A stretch of 64,000 nt of DNA from Oceanicola sp. 22II-s10i (GTDB lineage Bacteria; Pseudomonadota; Alphaproteobacteria; Rhodobacterales; Rhodobacteraceae): positions 1,462,501 through 1,526,500 of the forward strand of contig NZ_AQQU01000001.1 of assembly GCF_002210105.1 (NCBI RefSeq), given 5' to 3'. The notes under the pieces were generated by a model. It worked only from the letters and a program-made list of their open reading frames with translations, was not told the DNA's origin and made no database searches. Positions 48,436 to 58,140 of this stretch are shown here, piece after piece; the first letter of the stretch is position 1; each line of letters starts with the position of its first letter. The translations under genes and the position numbers were made by a program.

Positions 48436-50415
48436 TCAGAGCGTGATGCGGAAACGGGCGAAGCCGTCGGGGCCGTCTCCGGCGGGTTCGATCCTGACGC
48501 CCGGCACCTTGTCGGCATAGTCCGCCGCCTTCGGCCCGGTGTCGAACAACACCGTCGTTCCCGGCAGCGGTGCGAAGGTCCAGTTCGCGTCGGCGGAGGG
48601 CTCGATCGTCCCCTTCTCCACGATATACCGCACGATGATGTCGCGGTTGGTGTCCGGCCCCTCGAAGACCACCGTATCCCCCATGGCGCCGGGGAAGGCA
48701 CCGCCGCCGCCCGCGCGGTAGTTGTTGGTGGCGACGATGAACTCCATGTCATCCGTCACCGGGGCGCCGTCGTGGGTCAGGTTGACGATCCGGCTCGCGT
48801 CGGCGTTCAGCGGCTCGCCCTTGGCGGTAAAGCGCGAGGGCTGGCTGAGGTCGATCTGATACCGCACCCCGTCGATCACGTCGTAATTGTAGCTCGGGAA
48901 GTCCGGGTTCAGCAGCAGGGCGTCCTGCGCACCGGGCTCGATCCGGTTGAACGCCCCGGCGGAGCGTTCCAGCCAGCCCTTCAGCTGCGCGCCGGTGATC
49001 CGCACGGCGCGGATCGTGTTGGGATAGAGGTATAGGTCGGCCACGTTCTTGATCGCCACGTCGCCCGCGGGGACGTCGGTGTAATACTCCGGCCCGCCCC
49101 GACCCCCGGCCTTGAAGGGCGCGGCGGCTGACAGGACCGGCAGCCTCTCGTGCGCGGTGCCCTTCATCATCTCGGTCACGTACCACGCCTGCGCGATGGA
49201 GACGATCTGGACCGACGGGTCGTCGGCCACCAGCGCGAAATACGAATGCAGCGGCGCGGCGGTCCTGCCGACCGGGCGGCGGACATAGGCAAGGGTCTGT
49301 TCATGTTCGGCCTCGACCGAGGCGAGCACGGCCGGTTCGCTCTCCACCAGGGCCGAGACGGAGCGGTCCTCGTTCCGTTTCGAGATCGGGCGGACCGAGA
49401 CGTCATGGGTCAGCACCCGCCATTCATTGCCGTCCCGTTCCAGCATCAGGTCGATCACCCCGAGGTGCGAGCCCCAGAACCCGCCCATGGTCGCGGGCTT
49501 GCCGTGGATCGTGCCCTTGCCGACGTCCACGCCCGCGAATCCGTCATAGGTCGGCGAGGGGAAGACGAGGTGCGAATGGCCGGTCAGCACGGCGTCGATG
49601 CCGTCGATCTCGGCCAGAGGGACGGATGCGTTCTCCATCCCTTCGGTGTGCCTGGCTGAGCCGATGCCGGAATGCGACAGGGCGATCACGATGTCCGCGC
49701 CCTCCTCGCGGATTTGGGGCACCCAAGCGCGGGCGGTTTCGACGATGTCACGCGCCTGAACGTTGCCTTCCAGATGGCGGCGGTCCCATGTCATGATCTG
49801 CGGCGGGACGAAACCGATGACGCCCACGCGGATTGGATGCTCGGCCCCGGCCCCGTCCAGCACCACGCGGTCGAGGATCACGTAGGGCTTCACCAGCGTG
49901 GCATCCGCCGTCGGCGTCGCCCCCCGTTCCTTGACGACATTGGCCGAGACGACCGGAAACTCGGCCCCCGCGACGGATTTCATCAGGAAATCCAGCCCGT
50001 AGTTGAATTCGTGATTCCCCAGCGTCGAGGCATCGAAACTGAGCGCGTTCATCGCCTTGATGACCGGGTGCAGGTCGCCGTCCTTCATCCCGCGTTCGTA
50101 GGCGATGTAATCGCCCATCGGGTTGCCCTGCAGGAAGTCGCCGTTGTCGACCAGCAGGGCATTCGTCGCCTCGGCCCGGATGGCGGCCACATGGGCGGCG
50201 GTCCGGGCCAGCCCCACCGTGTCGTCGGGCCTGTCGGTGTAATAGTTGTAGGGAAAGACGTGCACATGGAGATCGGTCGTCTCCATGATCCTGAGATGCG
50301 CCTGCTGCGCGGAGGCCCGCGCAGAGAAGGGGTGAAGTGCGATCAAACCGGCACCCGCGAATGAGCCGGACAGAAATGCCCGGCGTGTCCAACCGTTCCC
50401 GGACCCGTTGCCCAT
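48436..50415 (-). CDS. cpdB: 2',3'-cyclic-nucleotide 2'-phosphodiesterase / 3'-nucleotidase
   Basis: Periplasmic bifunctional enzyme, 659 residues, that converts 2',3'-cyclic nucleotides to nucleosides and phosphate. A Tat-type signal peptide is visible: [20 protein letters not shown] with the twin Arg pair. The metallophosphoesterase domain has [32 protein letters not shown] and GHSHLVF; the C-terminal 5'-nucleotidase domain has [15 protein letters not shown] and the NDxxF-type pocket region. ATG 50415 has GGGAG at 7 bp and was preferred over GTG 50439. A single Pho-box-like half site CTGTCAC (minus strand, 50466-50460) lies upstream; weak evidence for phosphate control. Confidence 0.93.
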   Translation of the reverse strand: MGNGSGNGWTRRAFLSGSFAGAGLIALHPFSARASAQQAHLRIMETTDLHVHVFPYNYYTDRPDDTVGLARTAAHVAAIRAEATNALLVDNGDFLQGNPMGDYIAYERGMKDGDLHPVIKAMNALSFDASTLGNHEFNYGLDFLMKSVAGAEFPVVSANVVKERGATPTADATLVKPYVILDRVVLDGAGAEHPIRVGVIGFVPPQIMTWDRRHLEGNVQARDIVETARAWVPQIREEGADIVIALSHSGIGSARHTEGMENASVPLAEIDGIDAVLTGHSHLVFPSPTYDGFAGVDVGKGTIHGKPATMGGFWGSHLGVIDLMLERDGNEWRVLTHDVSVRPISKRNEDRSVSALVESEPAVLASVEAEHEQTLAYVRRPVGRTAAPLHSYFALVADDPSVQIVSIAQAWYVTEMMKGTAHERLPVLSAAAPFKAGGRGGPEYYTDVPAGDVAIKNVADLYLYPNTIRAVRITGAQLKGWLERSAGAFNRIEPGAQDALLLNPDFPSYNYDVIDGVRYQIDLSQPSRFTAKGEPLNADASRIVNLTHDGAPVTDDMEFIVATNNYRAGGGGAFPGAMGDTVVFEGPDTNRDIIVRYIVEKGTIEPSADANWTFAPLPGTTVLFDTGPKAADYADKVPGVRIEPAGDGPDGFARFRITL

Positions 50416-50637
50416 CCCGACTCTCCCGATTCTGTTCACTGTCGAGAGTAGCGGTGTCTGTGACAGGTGCGTGTCCGAATTGTATTCGCGCGTGTCTTAC
50501 GGGCAGATCTTCGCACAATGGCCGCGCAAAGTATACCGGCCTGCGACCCGGCTTCGGGTGTGTGACCTGTTTGCGCGGCGTTGTATTCCGCCGGGGCAGG
50601 CGGCAGGGTGGCGCCGGACAAGAGGGAGAGGCGACGG

Positions 50638-51615
50638 ATGCGGATCGCGGAAGAGGTGACCTTCGGGGGATCGGGGCTGGACCGGGCGGCCGAGCTTCGG
50701 GGCAATGACGACGTGCTGCGCTTTGCGCGCGGGGCCGGATCGTCGCGCTGTATCGTGCTGTGGAAGGGCAACCCGCTGCTGGAAAGCGGATCGGACGCGC
50801 CGGTTCTGGCGCGGCTGCCGATGGACCATCCGCTGCTGGCGGTCGGAGACGAGGAACCGGTTCTGCTGGGCCGGGACGAAACCGGTCTGCTGTTCGCGCA
50901 GGACATTTCCGGCTGGGAACCCGAGGGCACGCCGTTCCTCGAATCCGGTCCGGGCCGCAGCCGCAGCCAGCCGCTGCCCAATCACCCGGAACAGGACGAG
51001 GCGCATCTGTTCGTCGAATTGCGGGCGGTCATGGCCGATCTGACGACCCGCGACGCGGAGCTCGCGGCCACGGCCAAGGCGCTCTACAACTGGCACTCCA
51101 CGCACAAGTTCTGCGCCCGTTGCGGACAGCCCAGCCAGATCGTCATGGCGGGCTGGCAGCGCAGTTGCGACGTCTGCGGCGGCCAGCATTTCCCGCGCAC
51201 CGATCCGGTCGTCATCATGCTGATCGTGCACAACAACAACGTCCTGCTGGGCCGGTCGCGCGGATGGCCGCAGGGGATGTGGTCGCTGCTGGCGGGCTTC
51301 GTCGAGCCGGGTGAGACGCTGGAGGCGGCGGTGCGGCGCGAGGTGATGGAGGAAACGCAGGTGCCCGTCGGGCGCGTCGAATACCTGTCGAGCCAGCCCT
51401 GGGCCTTTCCTAATTCGCTGATGTTTGGCTGCTACGGAGAGGCGACGGGCGATGCCATCACCGTCGACCCGGCCGAGCTTGAGGATGCGATCTGGGTCCC
51501 GCGCGAAGAAATGGCGGATGTATTCGCGGGGCAACACCCTGTGATCCGTTCGCCGCGCCGGGGCGCAATTGCAGAGTTTCTGCTGCGCAACTGGCTTGCG
51601 GACCGGCTGGATTGA
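50638..51615 (+). CDS. nudC: NAD(+) diphosphatase / RNA decapping hydrolase NudC
   Basis: Nudix hydrolase of 325 residues that cleaves NAD(H) and removes NAD caps from RNA (family knowledge). A C4 zinc ribbon (Cys159, Cys162, Cys177, Cys180), the Nudix box GFVEPGETLEAAVRREVMEE (220-239) and the NudC-specific SQPWAFPNS (252-260) are all present. The N-terminal domain is diverged, as usual. The ATG at 50638 follows GAGGGAGAG. Divergent from cpdB, 222 bp apart, and followed by a small SRPBCC-like gene. Confidence 0.94.
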   Translation: MRIAEEVTFGGSGLDRAAELRGNDDVLRFARGAGSSRCIVLWKGNPLLESGSDAPVLARLPMDHPLLAVGDEEPVLLGRDETGLLFAQDISGWEPEGTPFLESGPGRSRSQPLPNHPEQDEAHLFVELRAVMADLTTRDAELAATAKALYNWHSTHKFCARCGQPSQIVMAGWQRSCDVCGGQHFPRTDPVVIMLIVHNNNVLLGRSRGWPQGMWSLLAGFVEPGETLEAAVRREVMEETQVPVGRVEYLSSQPWAFPNSLMFGCYGEATGDAITVDPAELEDAIWVPREEMADVFAGQHPVIRSPRRGAIAEFLLRNWLADRLD

Positions 51616-51670
51616 GGGGACTATCCGCGCCGGGGGGCCTAACCTAGAGCAGAACAGGAACAGGCGCAGA

Positions 51671-52138
51671 ATGAAATTCGTTGCCAAAGAGGACATCGAG
51701 GCACCGATCGAACTGGTGTTCATGGAAGTCTCGGATTTCGAGGCGTTCCAGCGCCAGGCCATGCGCCGTGGCGCGAAGATCGTGCGCAAGGACCAGCTTG
51801 ACCAGCCTGCGCCGGGGATGAAGTGGGATGCCAAGTTCGATCTGCGCGGCCGTCGCCGCGAGGTGGAGCTGACGCTGACCGAATACGAAAAGCCGACCCT
51901 GATGAAGTTCGAGGCGGTGTCGCCCAGCATTCACGCCTTCGGCAACGTGGAACTGGTCGCGCTGTCGCGCAACCGGACGCGCCTGCGGCTGGATATCGAG
52001 ATCAAGCCGCAGAACCTGTCGGCCCGCCTGCTGGTCCAGTCGCTGAAACTGGCCAAGACGAACCTGACCAAGCGCCTGCAGCTCAAGGTCACCGATTATG
52101 CGCAGACCCTGCAGGAACGGGCCAAGAAGCGCGCCTGA
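51671..52138 (+). CDS. SRPBCC-like (START/PYR-type) hypothetical protein
   Basis: A 155-residue cytoplasmic protein beginning MKFVAKEDIEAPIELVFMEV, the usual N-terminus of SRPBCC-fold proteins (helix-grip lipid- or ligand-binding fold). Beta strands such as RREVELTLTEYEKPTLMKFE and a long C-terminal helix (ARLLVQSLKLAKTNLTKRLQ) complete the fold. No catalytic residues can be named. It follows nudC by 55 bp and converges with pheA. Confidence 0.8.
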   Translation: MKFVAKEDIEAPIELVFMEVSDFEAFQRQAMRRGAKIVRKDQLDQPAPGMKWDAKFDLRGRRREVELTLTEYEKPTLMKFEAVSPSIHAFGNVELVALSRNRTRLRLDIEIKPQNLSARLLVQSLKLAKTNLTKRLQLKVTDYAQTLQERAKKRA

Positions 52139-52141
52139 GCC

Positions 52142-52975
52142 TCAGCGCCGCCGCGCGTCGGCGGGATAGGTGCCAAGGATTTCCAGTTCGGTCGTGAAAT
52201 ACCCCAGCTCGTCCAGCGCGCGCTGCACGGCCGGATCGTCGGGATGCCCTTCGATATCGGCGTAGAACTGCGTCGCGGTAAAGCTACCGTCCTTCATGTA
52301 GCTTTCCAGCTTGGTCATGTTCACGCCGTTGGTCGCGAAACCGCCCATGGCCTTGTAAAGCGCGGCGGGGATGTTGCGGACCTCGAAGACAAAGGTCGTG
52401 ATCATCCCGTGATCGCCGCGCGGGGTCATGTCCTTTTCCCGCGACATCAGCAGGAACCGGGTGGTGTTGTGGCCGTGATCCTCGAGATCCTTGGCCAGCA
52501 CGTTCAGGCCGTAGGTCGCTGCAGCCAGTTCGCTGGCCAGCACGCCCGAGGTAATGTCGCCCGCCTTGGCCAGTTCCGCCGCGGCGCCCGCGCTGTCTGC
52601 GGCGGCCTCGGCCTCGATCCCGTTGGCCCGGAGGAACCCGCGCGCCTGCGGGATCAGGACCAGGTGGGCGCGCACCTTCTTCACGTCGGCCAGCCGCACG
52701 CCCGGCATCGCCATCAGCGCGATGCGGACGCGGACAAAGTGTTCCTCGATGATGTAGAGCCCGGAATGCGGTAGCAGCGAATGCATGTCCGCAACCCGCC
52801 CGTAGGTCGAATTTTCGACCGGCAGCATCGCGAGATCGGCAACGCCGGAGCGCACGGCGTCCATCGCATCCTCGAAGGTGCGGCAGGGCACGGCTTCGTG
52901 ATCCGGGCGCGCGGCGACGCAGGCTTCGTGGGAATAGGCGCCAAGTTCGCCCTGAAATGCGATGCGTCCGGTCAT
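52142..52975 (-). CDS. pheA: Prephenate dehydratase
   Basis: Makes phenylpyruvate from prephenate in phenylalanine synthesis; 277 residues, monofunctional (no chorismate mutase domain). The catalytic domain (residues 1-185) contains GRIAFQGELGAYSHEA and a PVENSTYGRVAD segment with the family Thr/Ser pattern; the ACT regulatory domain (about 195-270) has FEVRNIPAALYKAMGGFATN and the Phe-binding KLESYM. Feedback inhibition by phenylalanine is expected from the ACT site. Divergent from the cytochrome c gene, a neighbourhood common in Rhodobacteraceae. Confidence 0.95.
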   Translation of the reverse strand: MTGRIAFQGELGAYSHEACVAARPDHEAVPCRTFEDAMDAVRSGVADLAMLPVENSTYGRVADMHSLLPHSGLYIIEEHFVRVRIALMAMPGVRLADVKKVRAHLVLIPQARGFLRANGIEAEAAADSAGAAAELAKAGDITSGVLASELAAATYGLNVLAKDLEDHGHNTTRFLLMSREKDMTPRGDHGMITTFVFEVRNIPAALYKAMGGFATNGVNMTKLESYMKDGSFTATQFYADIEGHPDDPAVQRALDELGYFTTELEILGTYPADARRR

Positions 52976-53101
52976 TGATCCTTGTCCCTCTGCGCCCCGT
53001 AGGGGCGTTTGGTCGCGCTAACTACACCTTGCGCATCCGGAGGTGAAGCGGATACATAGCCCCGCAAACACTCGGACTCCAACAAAGGGCGCGCGAAATC
53101 C

Positions 53102-53614
53102 ATGTTCGATACGATGACGATGACCAAGGTCGTTGGCGGCTTCTGCGGGGCGCTGCTGGTTTTCCTGCTGGGGAACTGGGTGGCTGAAACGCTTTACACC
53201 ACCGGCGGCGGCCACGGCGACGAACATGCTCAGGCCTACGTGATCGAAACCGGGGCCGAGGAATCGTCCGGCGCCGCGGAAGAAGGCCCGTCGTTCGAAG
53301 AGGTCTTTGCCTCCGCCGACGTCGAAGCCGGCTCCAAGGTGTTCGGCAAGTGCCGCGCCTGCCACAAGATCGACGGCACCAACGCCACCGGCCCGCATCT
53401 GGACGGCGTCGTGGGCCGTGCCATCGACGCGGTCGACGGGTTCGCCTATTCCGGCGCGCTGGAGCAGCTCGGCGACACCTGGACCCCCGAGGTCCTGAAC
53501 ACCTTCCTCGAAAACCCGCGCAGCGCGGCTCCGGGCACCAAGATGTCCTTTGCCGGTCTCCGCAAGGTCGAAGAGCGGGCTGACCTGATCGCCTATCTTC
53601 AGACCCTGAACTGA
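53102..53614 (+). CDS. cycM: Membrane-anchored class I cytochrome c (CycM / c_y-like)
   Basis: Electron carrier of 170 residues, held in the membrane by an uncleaved N-terminal helix (about 8-30, VVGGFCGALLVFLLGNWVAE). An acidic/Ser-rich linker (40-66) leads to a class I cytochrome c domain with CRACH (Cys84, Cys87, His88) and axial Met148 (PGTKMSFAG). Such cytochromes carry electrons from bc1 to terminal oxidases in Rhodobacter and Bradyrhizobium. A strong terminator follows, so it is monocistronic. Confidence 0.93.
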   Translation: MFDTMTMTKVVGGFCGALLVFLLGNWVAETLYTTGGGHGDEHAQAYVIETGAEESSGAAEEGPSFEEVFASADVEAGSKVFGKCRACHKIDGTNATGPHLDGVVGRAIDAVDGFAYSGALEQLGDTWTPEVLNTFLENPRSAAPGTKMSFAGLRKVEERADLIAYLQTLN

Positions 53615-53640
53615 TCCGTCCGGCCATCCGCCGGTCAAGG

Positions 53641-53675
53641 GGCCGCCGACCTTTTGTGTCGGCGGCCTTTTTATT
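53641..53675 (+). terminator. Rho-independent terminator after cycM
   Basis: A perfect 10-bp stem GGCCGCCGAC/GTCGGCGGCC with a 7-base loop (CTTTTGT) is followed by TTTTTATT. It is the clearest intrinsic terminator in the window. Confidence 0.92.
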
Positions 53676-53758
53676 GCGCGGATGACGGGTAAATCACGGC
53701 GTCGTCACGCAATCTCAACTTGAACGTGGTCCGGCCCACACTTTAGCTTATCTCGAAG

Positions 53759-53774
53759 GGCGAAAGCTTTCGCC
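53759..53774 (+). promoter_or_regulatory. Perfect 16-bp palindrome before yejA
   Basis: GGCGAAAGCTTTCGCC ends 6 bp before the GGAGG ribosome site of yejA. It could be a repressor operator or a hairpin in the leader that competes with ribosome binding. A possible -35 (TTGAAC, about 53720) lies upstream. Confidence 0.5.
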
Positions 53775-53790
53775 GGACCCGGAGGACAGG

Positions 53791-55725
53791 ATGCACCCGA
53801 CTCAAAGCCGCGCCCGTGGCGCAGCACCCCGAACCCTTGCCCGCCGAATCCCCCGCGTCGCCACGACGTTGGCGCTCGGCGTGCTGACGGCGGCGGTGCT
53901 GGCCGCGCAACTGCCCGCGCAGGACAATGCCGAGGTCATCAAGAGCCACGGCTACAACTACTTCGGCGAACTGAAATATCCGGCCGATTACGCCCATTTC
54001 GACTATGTGAACCCCGAGGCGCCCAAGGGCGGCGAGATCGCGCTGGACGCATCGGGCACCTTCGACAGCCTGAACCCCTATACCCGCAAGGGGCGGGCGG
54101 CGGCGCTGTCGTCGACGATGTACGAAAGCCTGATGGACGGCAGCGCGCCGGCCGACGAATACGGCTCCCAGTACTGCCTGCTGTGCGAAAGCCTCGAATA
54201 CGACGCGGGCAAGACCTACGTCATCTTCCACATGCGGCAGGACGCCAAGTTCTCGGACGGCACCCCGCTGACCGCGCACGATGTCGTGTTCACCCATGAC
54301 CTGTTCCTCGAACAGGGTCTGCCGTCCTACGCGATCGCGGTGAAGAAGCGGGTGCTGGGCGCCGAGGCGCTGGACGATTACACGGTCAAGTTCACCTTCG
54401 CCGACGACATGTCGCGTCGGTCGCTGATCGACCAGGTCGGATCGACGCCCGTCTTCTCCAAGGCGTGGTACGAGGAAACCGGCGCCCGTCTGGACGAGCC
54501 GCGGCTGGAAACCTCGCCCGGTTCAGGCCCCTACATGATCGACAACTTCGAGGTGAACCGCCGCATCGTCTACAAGCGGAACCCGGAGTACTGGGGCAAG
54601 GACCTGCCCATCAACGTGGGGCGGCACAACTTCGACCGCATCCGGATCGAGTACTTCGCGGACGAGACCGCCGCCTTTGAGGCGTTCAAGGCGGGCGAAT
54701 ACACGTTCCGCGAGGAAGGCAATTCCCGCTACTGGGCGACCGCCTACGACTTCCCCGCCGCACAGCGCGGGCTTGTGCGGACGGAGGAGATCCCCGACGG
54801 GTCGCCGCCCGCCAACTCGGGCTTCGTCTTCAACCTCGGGCGCGAGACGCTGAAGGACAAGCGCGTCCGGCAGGCGCTGGCGCTGGCCTACAACTTCGAA
54901 TGGACGAACGAGAGCCTGCAATACGGCCTGTTCAAGCAGCGCTCGTCCTTCATCCAGGACACCCCGCTGGAAGCCAAGGGCGTGCCCGAAGGCACCGAGC
55001 TGGAACTGCTGAAGTCGCTCGGCGACCTCGTCCCCGAAGAGGTGCTGACGCAGGAACCGGTGATGGCGCACACCTCGGACGCGGCCCGTCTGGGCGACCG
55101 CCGCAACCTGCGGCAGGCGATGCGTCTGCTGGACGAGGCCGGCTGGCCGGTCGGTAGCGACGGCATGCGCCGGAACGAGGCGGGCAACCTGCTGACGATC
55201 GAGATCCCGATCAACTCGTCCGGGTCCGGGACGCTGGAATCCGTGGTGGAGACATTTGTCCAGAACCTGCGCCAGATGGGCGTGGACGCGAAGATGGAAA
55301 AGGTCGACCCCTCGCAATACACCAACCGCCGCCGCGACCGCGATTACGACGTGATTTTCGACGCCTACCGCGTGTTCCTCGGCGCCGGCACCGGTCTGCG
55401 GCAGGTTTTCGGGTCGGGCGAGGCCGAGTTCTCGCTGTTCAACCCGGCCGGGCTTGCCTCGCCGCTGGTGGACAAGCTGATCGACAAGGCGCTGGAAACC
55501 AACAGCCAGGAAGAGCAGGACAACGCGATGCGTGCGCTCGACCGGGTGCTGCGGAACGAATTCTTCATCGTGCCCGCTTGGTACAAGGCGGATCACTGGG
55601 TGGCCTACTGGGACATGTACGATCACCCCGAAACGATCGCGCCCTATGACCTCGGGTATCTCGACTACTGGTGGTACGACGCCGAGAAGGGCGAACAGCT
55701 TCGGGCCACCGGCGCGCTGAGGTAA
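53791..55725 (+). CDS. yejA: Oligopeptide ABC transporter substrate-binding protein YejA
   Basis: Periplasmic SBP family 5 protein of 644 residues. An Arg-rich start and a hydrophobic signal core ([20 protein letters not shown]) precede the mature part, which has [20 protein letters not shown] and [20 protein letters not shown], the YejA signature. In E. coli YejABEF imports oligopeptides and microcin C. SD GGAGG lies 7 bp before the ATG. It heads yejABEF, with 7 bp to yejB, and a perfect palindrome in its leader suggests regulation. Confidence 0.94.
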   Translation: MHPTQSRARGAAPRTLARRIPRVATTLALGVLTAAVLAAQLPAQDNAEVIKSHGYNYFGELKYPADYAHFDYVNPEAPKGGEIALDASGTFDSLNPYTRKGRAAALSSTMYESLMDGSAPADEYGSQYCLLCESLEYDAGKTYVIFHMRQDAKFSDGTPLTAHDVVFTHDLFLEQGLPSYAIAVKKRVLGAEALDDYTVKFTFADDMSRRSLIDQVGSTPVFSKAWYEETGARLDEPRLETSPGSGPYMIDNFEVNRRIVYKRNPEYWGKDLPINVGRHNFDRIRIEYFADETAAFEAFKAGEYTFREEGNSRYWATAYDFPAAQRGLVRTEEIPDGSPPANSGFVFNLGRETLKDKRVRQALALAYNFEWTNESLQYGLFKQRSSFIQDTPLEAKGVPEGTELELLKSLGDLVPEEVLTQEPVMAHTSDAARLGDRRNLRQAMRLLDEAGWPVGSDGMRRNEAGNLLTIEIPINSSGSGTLESVVETFVQNLRQMGVDAKMEKVDPSQYTNRRRDRDYDVIFDAYRVFLGAGTGLRQVFGSGEAEFSLFNPAGLASPLVDKLIDKALETNSQEEQDNAMRALDRVLRNEFFIVPAWYKADHWVAYWDMYDHPETIAPYDLGYLDYWWYDAEKGEQLRATGALR

Positions 55726-55732
55726 GCCCGAG

Positions 55733-56839
55733 ATGGGAGCCTATATCCTTCGCCGGCTGCTGCTGGTGATCCCGACGCTGCTCGGGATCATGATCATCAA
55801 CTTCACCCTGACCCAGTTCGTGCCGGGCGGGCCCATCGAACAGATCATCGCCGAGCTTCAGGGCGAAGGCGACGTGTTTCAGGGCATCTCGGGCTCGGGG
55901 TCGGACGGGGGCGCGACCGGGCCGGGGCAGGGCGTCGGCGCGGTCGGATCTGACAGCAAGTACGAGGGCGCACGCGGCCTGCCGCCCGAGTTCATCGAGC
56001 AACTGGAGCGGGAATTCGGCTTCGACAAGCCGCCGCTCGAACGGTTCCTGAACATGATGTGGAACTACATGCGGCTCGACTTCGGCGAGAGCTATTTCAA
56101 CAAGCGCGGCGTGCTGGAACTGGTGGCGGACAAGCTGCCCGTGTCGATCACGCTGGGCCTGTGGTCGACGCTGATCGCCTATATCGTCTCGATCCCGCTG
56201 GGGATCCGCAAGGCGGTGCGCGACGGGTCCAAGTTCGACACATGGACCAGCGGCGTGATCATCGCGGCCTATGCGATCCCCGGCTTCCTGTTCGCGATCC
56301 TGCTGCTGGTGCTGTTCGCGGGCGGGTCCTACTGGCAGATCTTCCCGCTGCGCGGCCTGACCTCGGACAACTGGGACCAGCTGTCGTGGGGCGGCAAGAT
56401 CCTCGACTACTTCTGGCACATCACGCTGCCGGTGCTGGCCTCGACCATCTCGTCCTTCGCCACGCTGACGCTGCTGACCAAGAACTCGTTCCTTGACGAG
56501 ATCAAGAAGCACTACGTGATGACCGCCCGCGCCAAGGGGCTGTCGGAAAGCCGCGTGCTCTATGGCCACGTCTTCCGCAACGCGATGCTGATCGTGATCG
56601 CGGGTTTCCCGGCGCTGTTCGTCAGCGTGTTCTTCGGCGGGTCGATCATCATCGAGACGCTGTTCTCGCTCGACGGCCTCGGCCGGCTCGGGTTCGAGGC
56701 GGCTGTGGCGCGGGATTACCCGATCATCTTCGGGACGCTCTTCGTCTTTTCACTGCTGGGGCTGGTCGTGGGGATCCTGTCGGACCTGATGTATGTCTTT
56801 GTCGATCCGCGGATCGACTTCGAACGGCGGGAGGGCTGA
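55733..56839 (+). CDS. yejB: Oligopeptide ABC transporter permease YejB
   Basis: Inner-membrane permease of 368 residues with a first helix at [20 protein letters not shown] and the usual extracytoplasmic insert of YejB (residues 45-100, Gly/Ser-rich; [20 protein letters not shown]). The remaining five helices carry the EAA-like loop near [20 protein letters not shown] (about 265-285), which docks on YejF. It starts 7 bp after yejA and is followed by yejE at 2 bp. Confidence 0.95.
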   Translation: MGAYILRRLLLVIPTLLGIMIINFTLTQFVPGGPIEQIIAELQGEGDVFQGISGSGSDGGATGPGQGVGAVGSDSKYEGARGLPPEFIEQLEREFGFDKPPLERFLNMMWNYMRLDFGESYFNKRGVLELVADKLPVSITLGLWSTLIAYIVSIPLGIRKAVRDGSKFDTWTSGVIIAAYAIPGFLFAILLLVLFAGGSYWQIFPLRGLTSDNWDQLSWGGKILDYFWHITLPVLASTISSFATLTLLTKNSFLDEIKKHYVMTARAKGLSESRVLYGHVFRNAMLIVIAGFPALFVSVFFGGSIIIETLFSLDGLGRLGFEAAVARDYPIIFGTLFVFSLLGLVVGILSDLMYVFVDPRIDFERREG

Positions 56840-56841
56840 GC

Positions 56842-58140
56842 ATGGCGAACGGCAACGATCCCGACGACAAGGCCCCGAAGGGCGTCTATCACACCGGCAC
56901 CGCCCACGTGCCGCCGTCCCGTCCCATCCGTGGGGCCGAGCCGGCGGATACCGGGCATTTCCATGAGGAACGGCCCGAGCCCGGTCTGACCGGGCACCTG
57001 GGTCCGCAGCCGCAGGCCGTCACATCGCGCTCGATGTACATGTCGCCGCTCAACAAGCGGCGCTGGCGGAACTTCCGTCGGAACGGGCGGGCGTTCTGGT
57101 CGCTGGTGATCTTCACCATCCTGTTCACCCTGTCGCTGTTCGCCGAGTTCATCGCCAACGACAAGCCGATCATCGTGTCCTACCGGGGCGAGCTCTTTAC
57201 GCCGATCTTCAACTTCTACCCCGAGACGGCGTTCGGCGGCGATTTCCAGACCGAGGCGATCTACAGCGACCCCGAGGTCCAGTGCCTGATCGCCAGCGGC
57301 GGGCTGGATGCCTGTTTCGACGATCCGGACGGCGTCAGCCTCGACGTGCTGGACGGCGAATTCGAAGGCCAGCCCGTTGAAACCGGCTGGGCCATCTGGC
57401 CGCCGATCCCCTATTCCTACGACGCGCCGGTCGATCGTCCGGGCGCCGCGCCGCTGCCGCCGAACGGGCAGAACCTGCTGGGCACCGACGACACCAAGCG
57501 CGACGTGCTGGCGCGGGTGATCTACGGCTTCCGCCTGTCGATCCTGTTCACGCTGCTGGTGACGACCTGCGCCAGCCTGATCGGCATCGCGGCGGGCGCG
57601 GTGCAGGGCTATTTCGGCGGCTGGATCGACCTGACCTTCCAGCGGATCATCGAGATCTGGCAGGGGATGCCGATGCTCTACGTCATCATCATCCTATTCG
57701 CGATCCTCAGTCGCGGCTTCTGGCTATTGGTCATATTGATGATCGTCTTCGGCTGGCCCGCACTGGTCGGCGTGGTCCGGGCCGAATTCCTGCGGGCGCG
57801 GAACCTCGAATACGTGCGGGCGGCCAAGGCGCTCGGGGTGTCGAACACCACGATCATGTTCCGCCACATGCTGCCGAACGCGATGGTGGCGACGCTGACC
57901 ATGCTGCCGTTCATTGTGACCGGCACCATCGGCTCGCTCGCCTCGCTCGACTTCCTCGGTTTCGGCCTGCCGTCCTCTTCGCCCTCGCTGGGTGAACTGA
58001 CGCTGCAGGCCAAGCAGAACCTGCAGGCGCCGTGGCTGGGCTTTACCGCCTTCTTCACCTTCGCGATCATGCTGTCGCTGCTCGTCTTCATCTTCGAAGG
58101 CGTGCGGGATGCCTTCGACCCGAGAAAGACCTTTCAATGA
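56842..58140 (+). CDS. yejE: Oligopeptide ABC transporter permease YejE
   Basis: Permease of 432 residues, longer than the usual 340 because of a charged, Pro-rich N-terminal extension (residues 1-70) before SPLNKRRWRNFRRNGRAFW. Helices start at about 85; the periplasmic insert (100-205) has a DGVSLDVLDGEFEG segment; and the EAA loop is at EYVRAAKALGVSNTTIMFRH. The extension may be partly spurious, but no better start is obvious; ATG 56842 lies 2 bp after yejB. The stop overlaps the yejF start (ATGA). Confidence 0.94.
   Translation: MANGNDPDDKAPKGVYHTGTAHVPPSRPIRGAEPADTGHFHEERPEPGLTGHLGPQPQAVTSRSMYMSPLNKRRWRNFRRNGRAFWSLVIFTILFTLSLFAEFIANDKPIIVSYRGELFTPIFNFYPETAFGGDFQTEAIYSDPEVQCLIASGGLDACFDDPDGVSLDVLDGEFEGQPVETGWAIWPPIPYSYDAPVDRPGAAPLPPNGQNLLGTDDTKRDVLARVIYGFRLSILFTLLVTTCASLIGIAAGAVQGYFGGWIDLTFQRIIEIWQGMPMLYVIIILFAILSRGFWLLVILMIVFGWPALVGVVRAEFLRARNLEYVRAAKALGVSNTTIMFRHMLPNAMVATLTMLPFIVTGTIGSLASLDFLGFGLPSSSPSLGELTLQAKQNLQAPWLGFTAFFTFAIMLSLLVFIFEGVRDAFDPRKTFQ

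Noticed and set aside
50437-50638. Pho box upstream of cpdB.
   Set aside because: Only one half-site (CTGTCAC) is visible, with no second copy at 11-bp spacing, so it is mentioned in the gene entry but not called as a feature.
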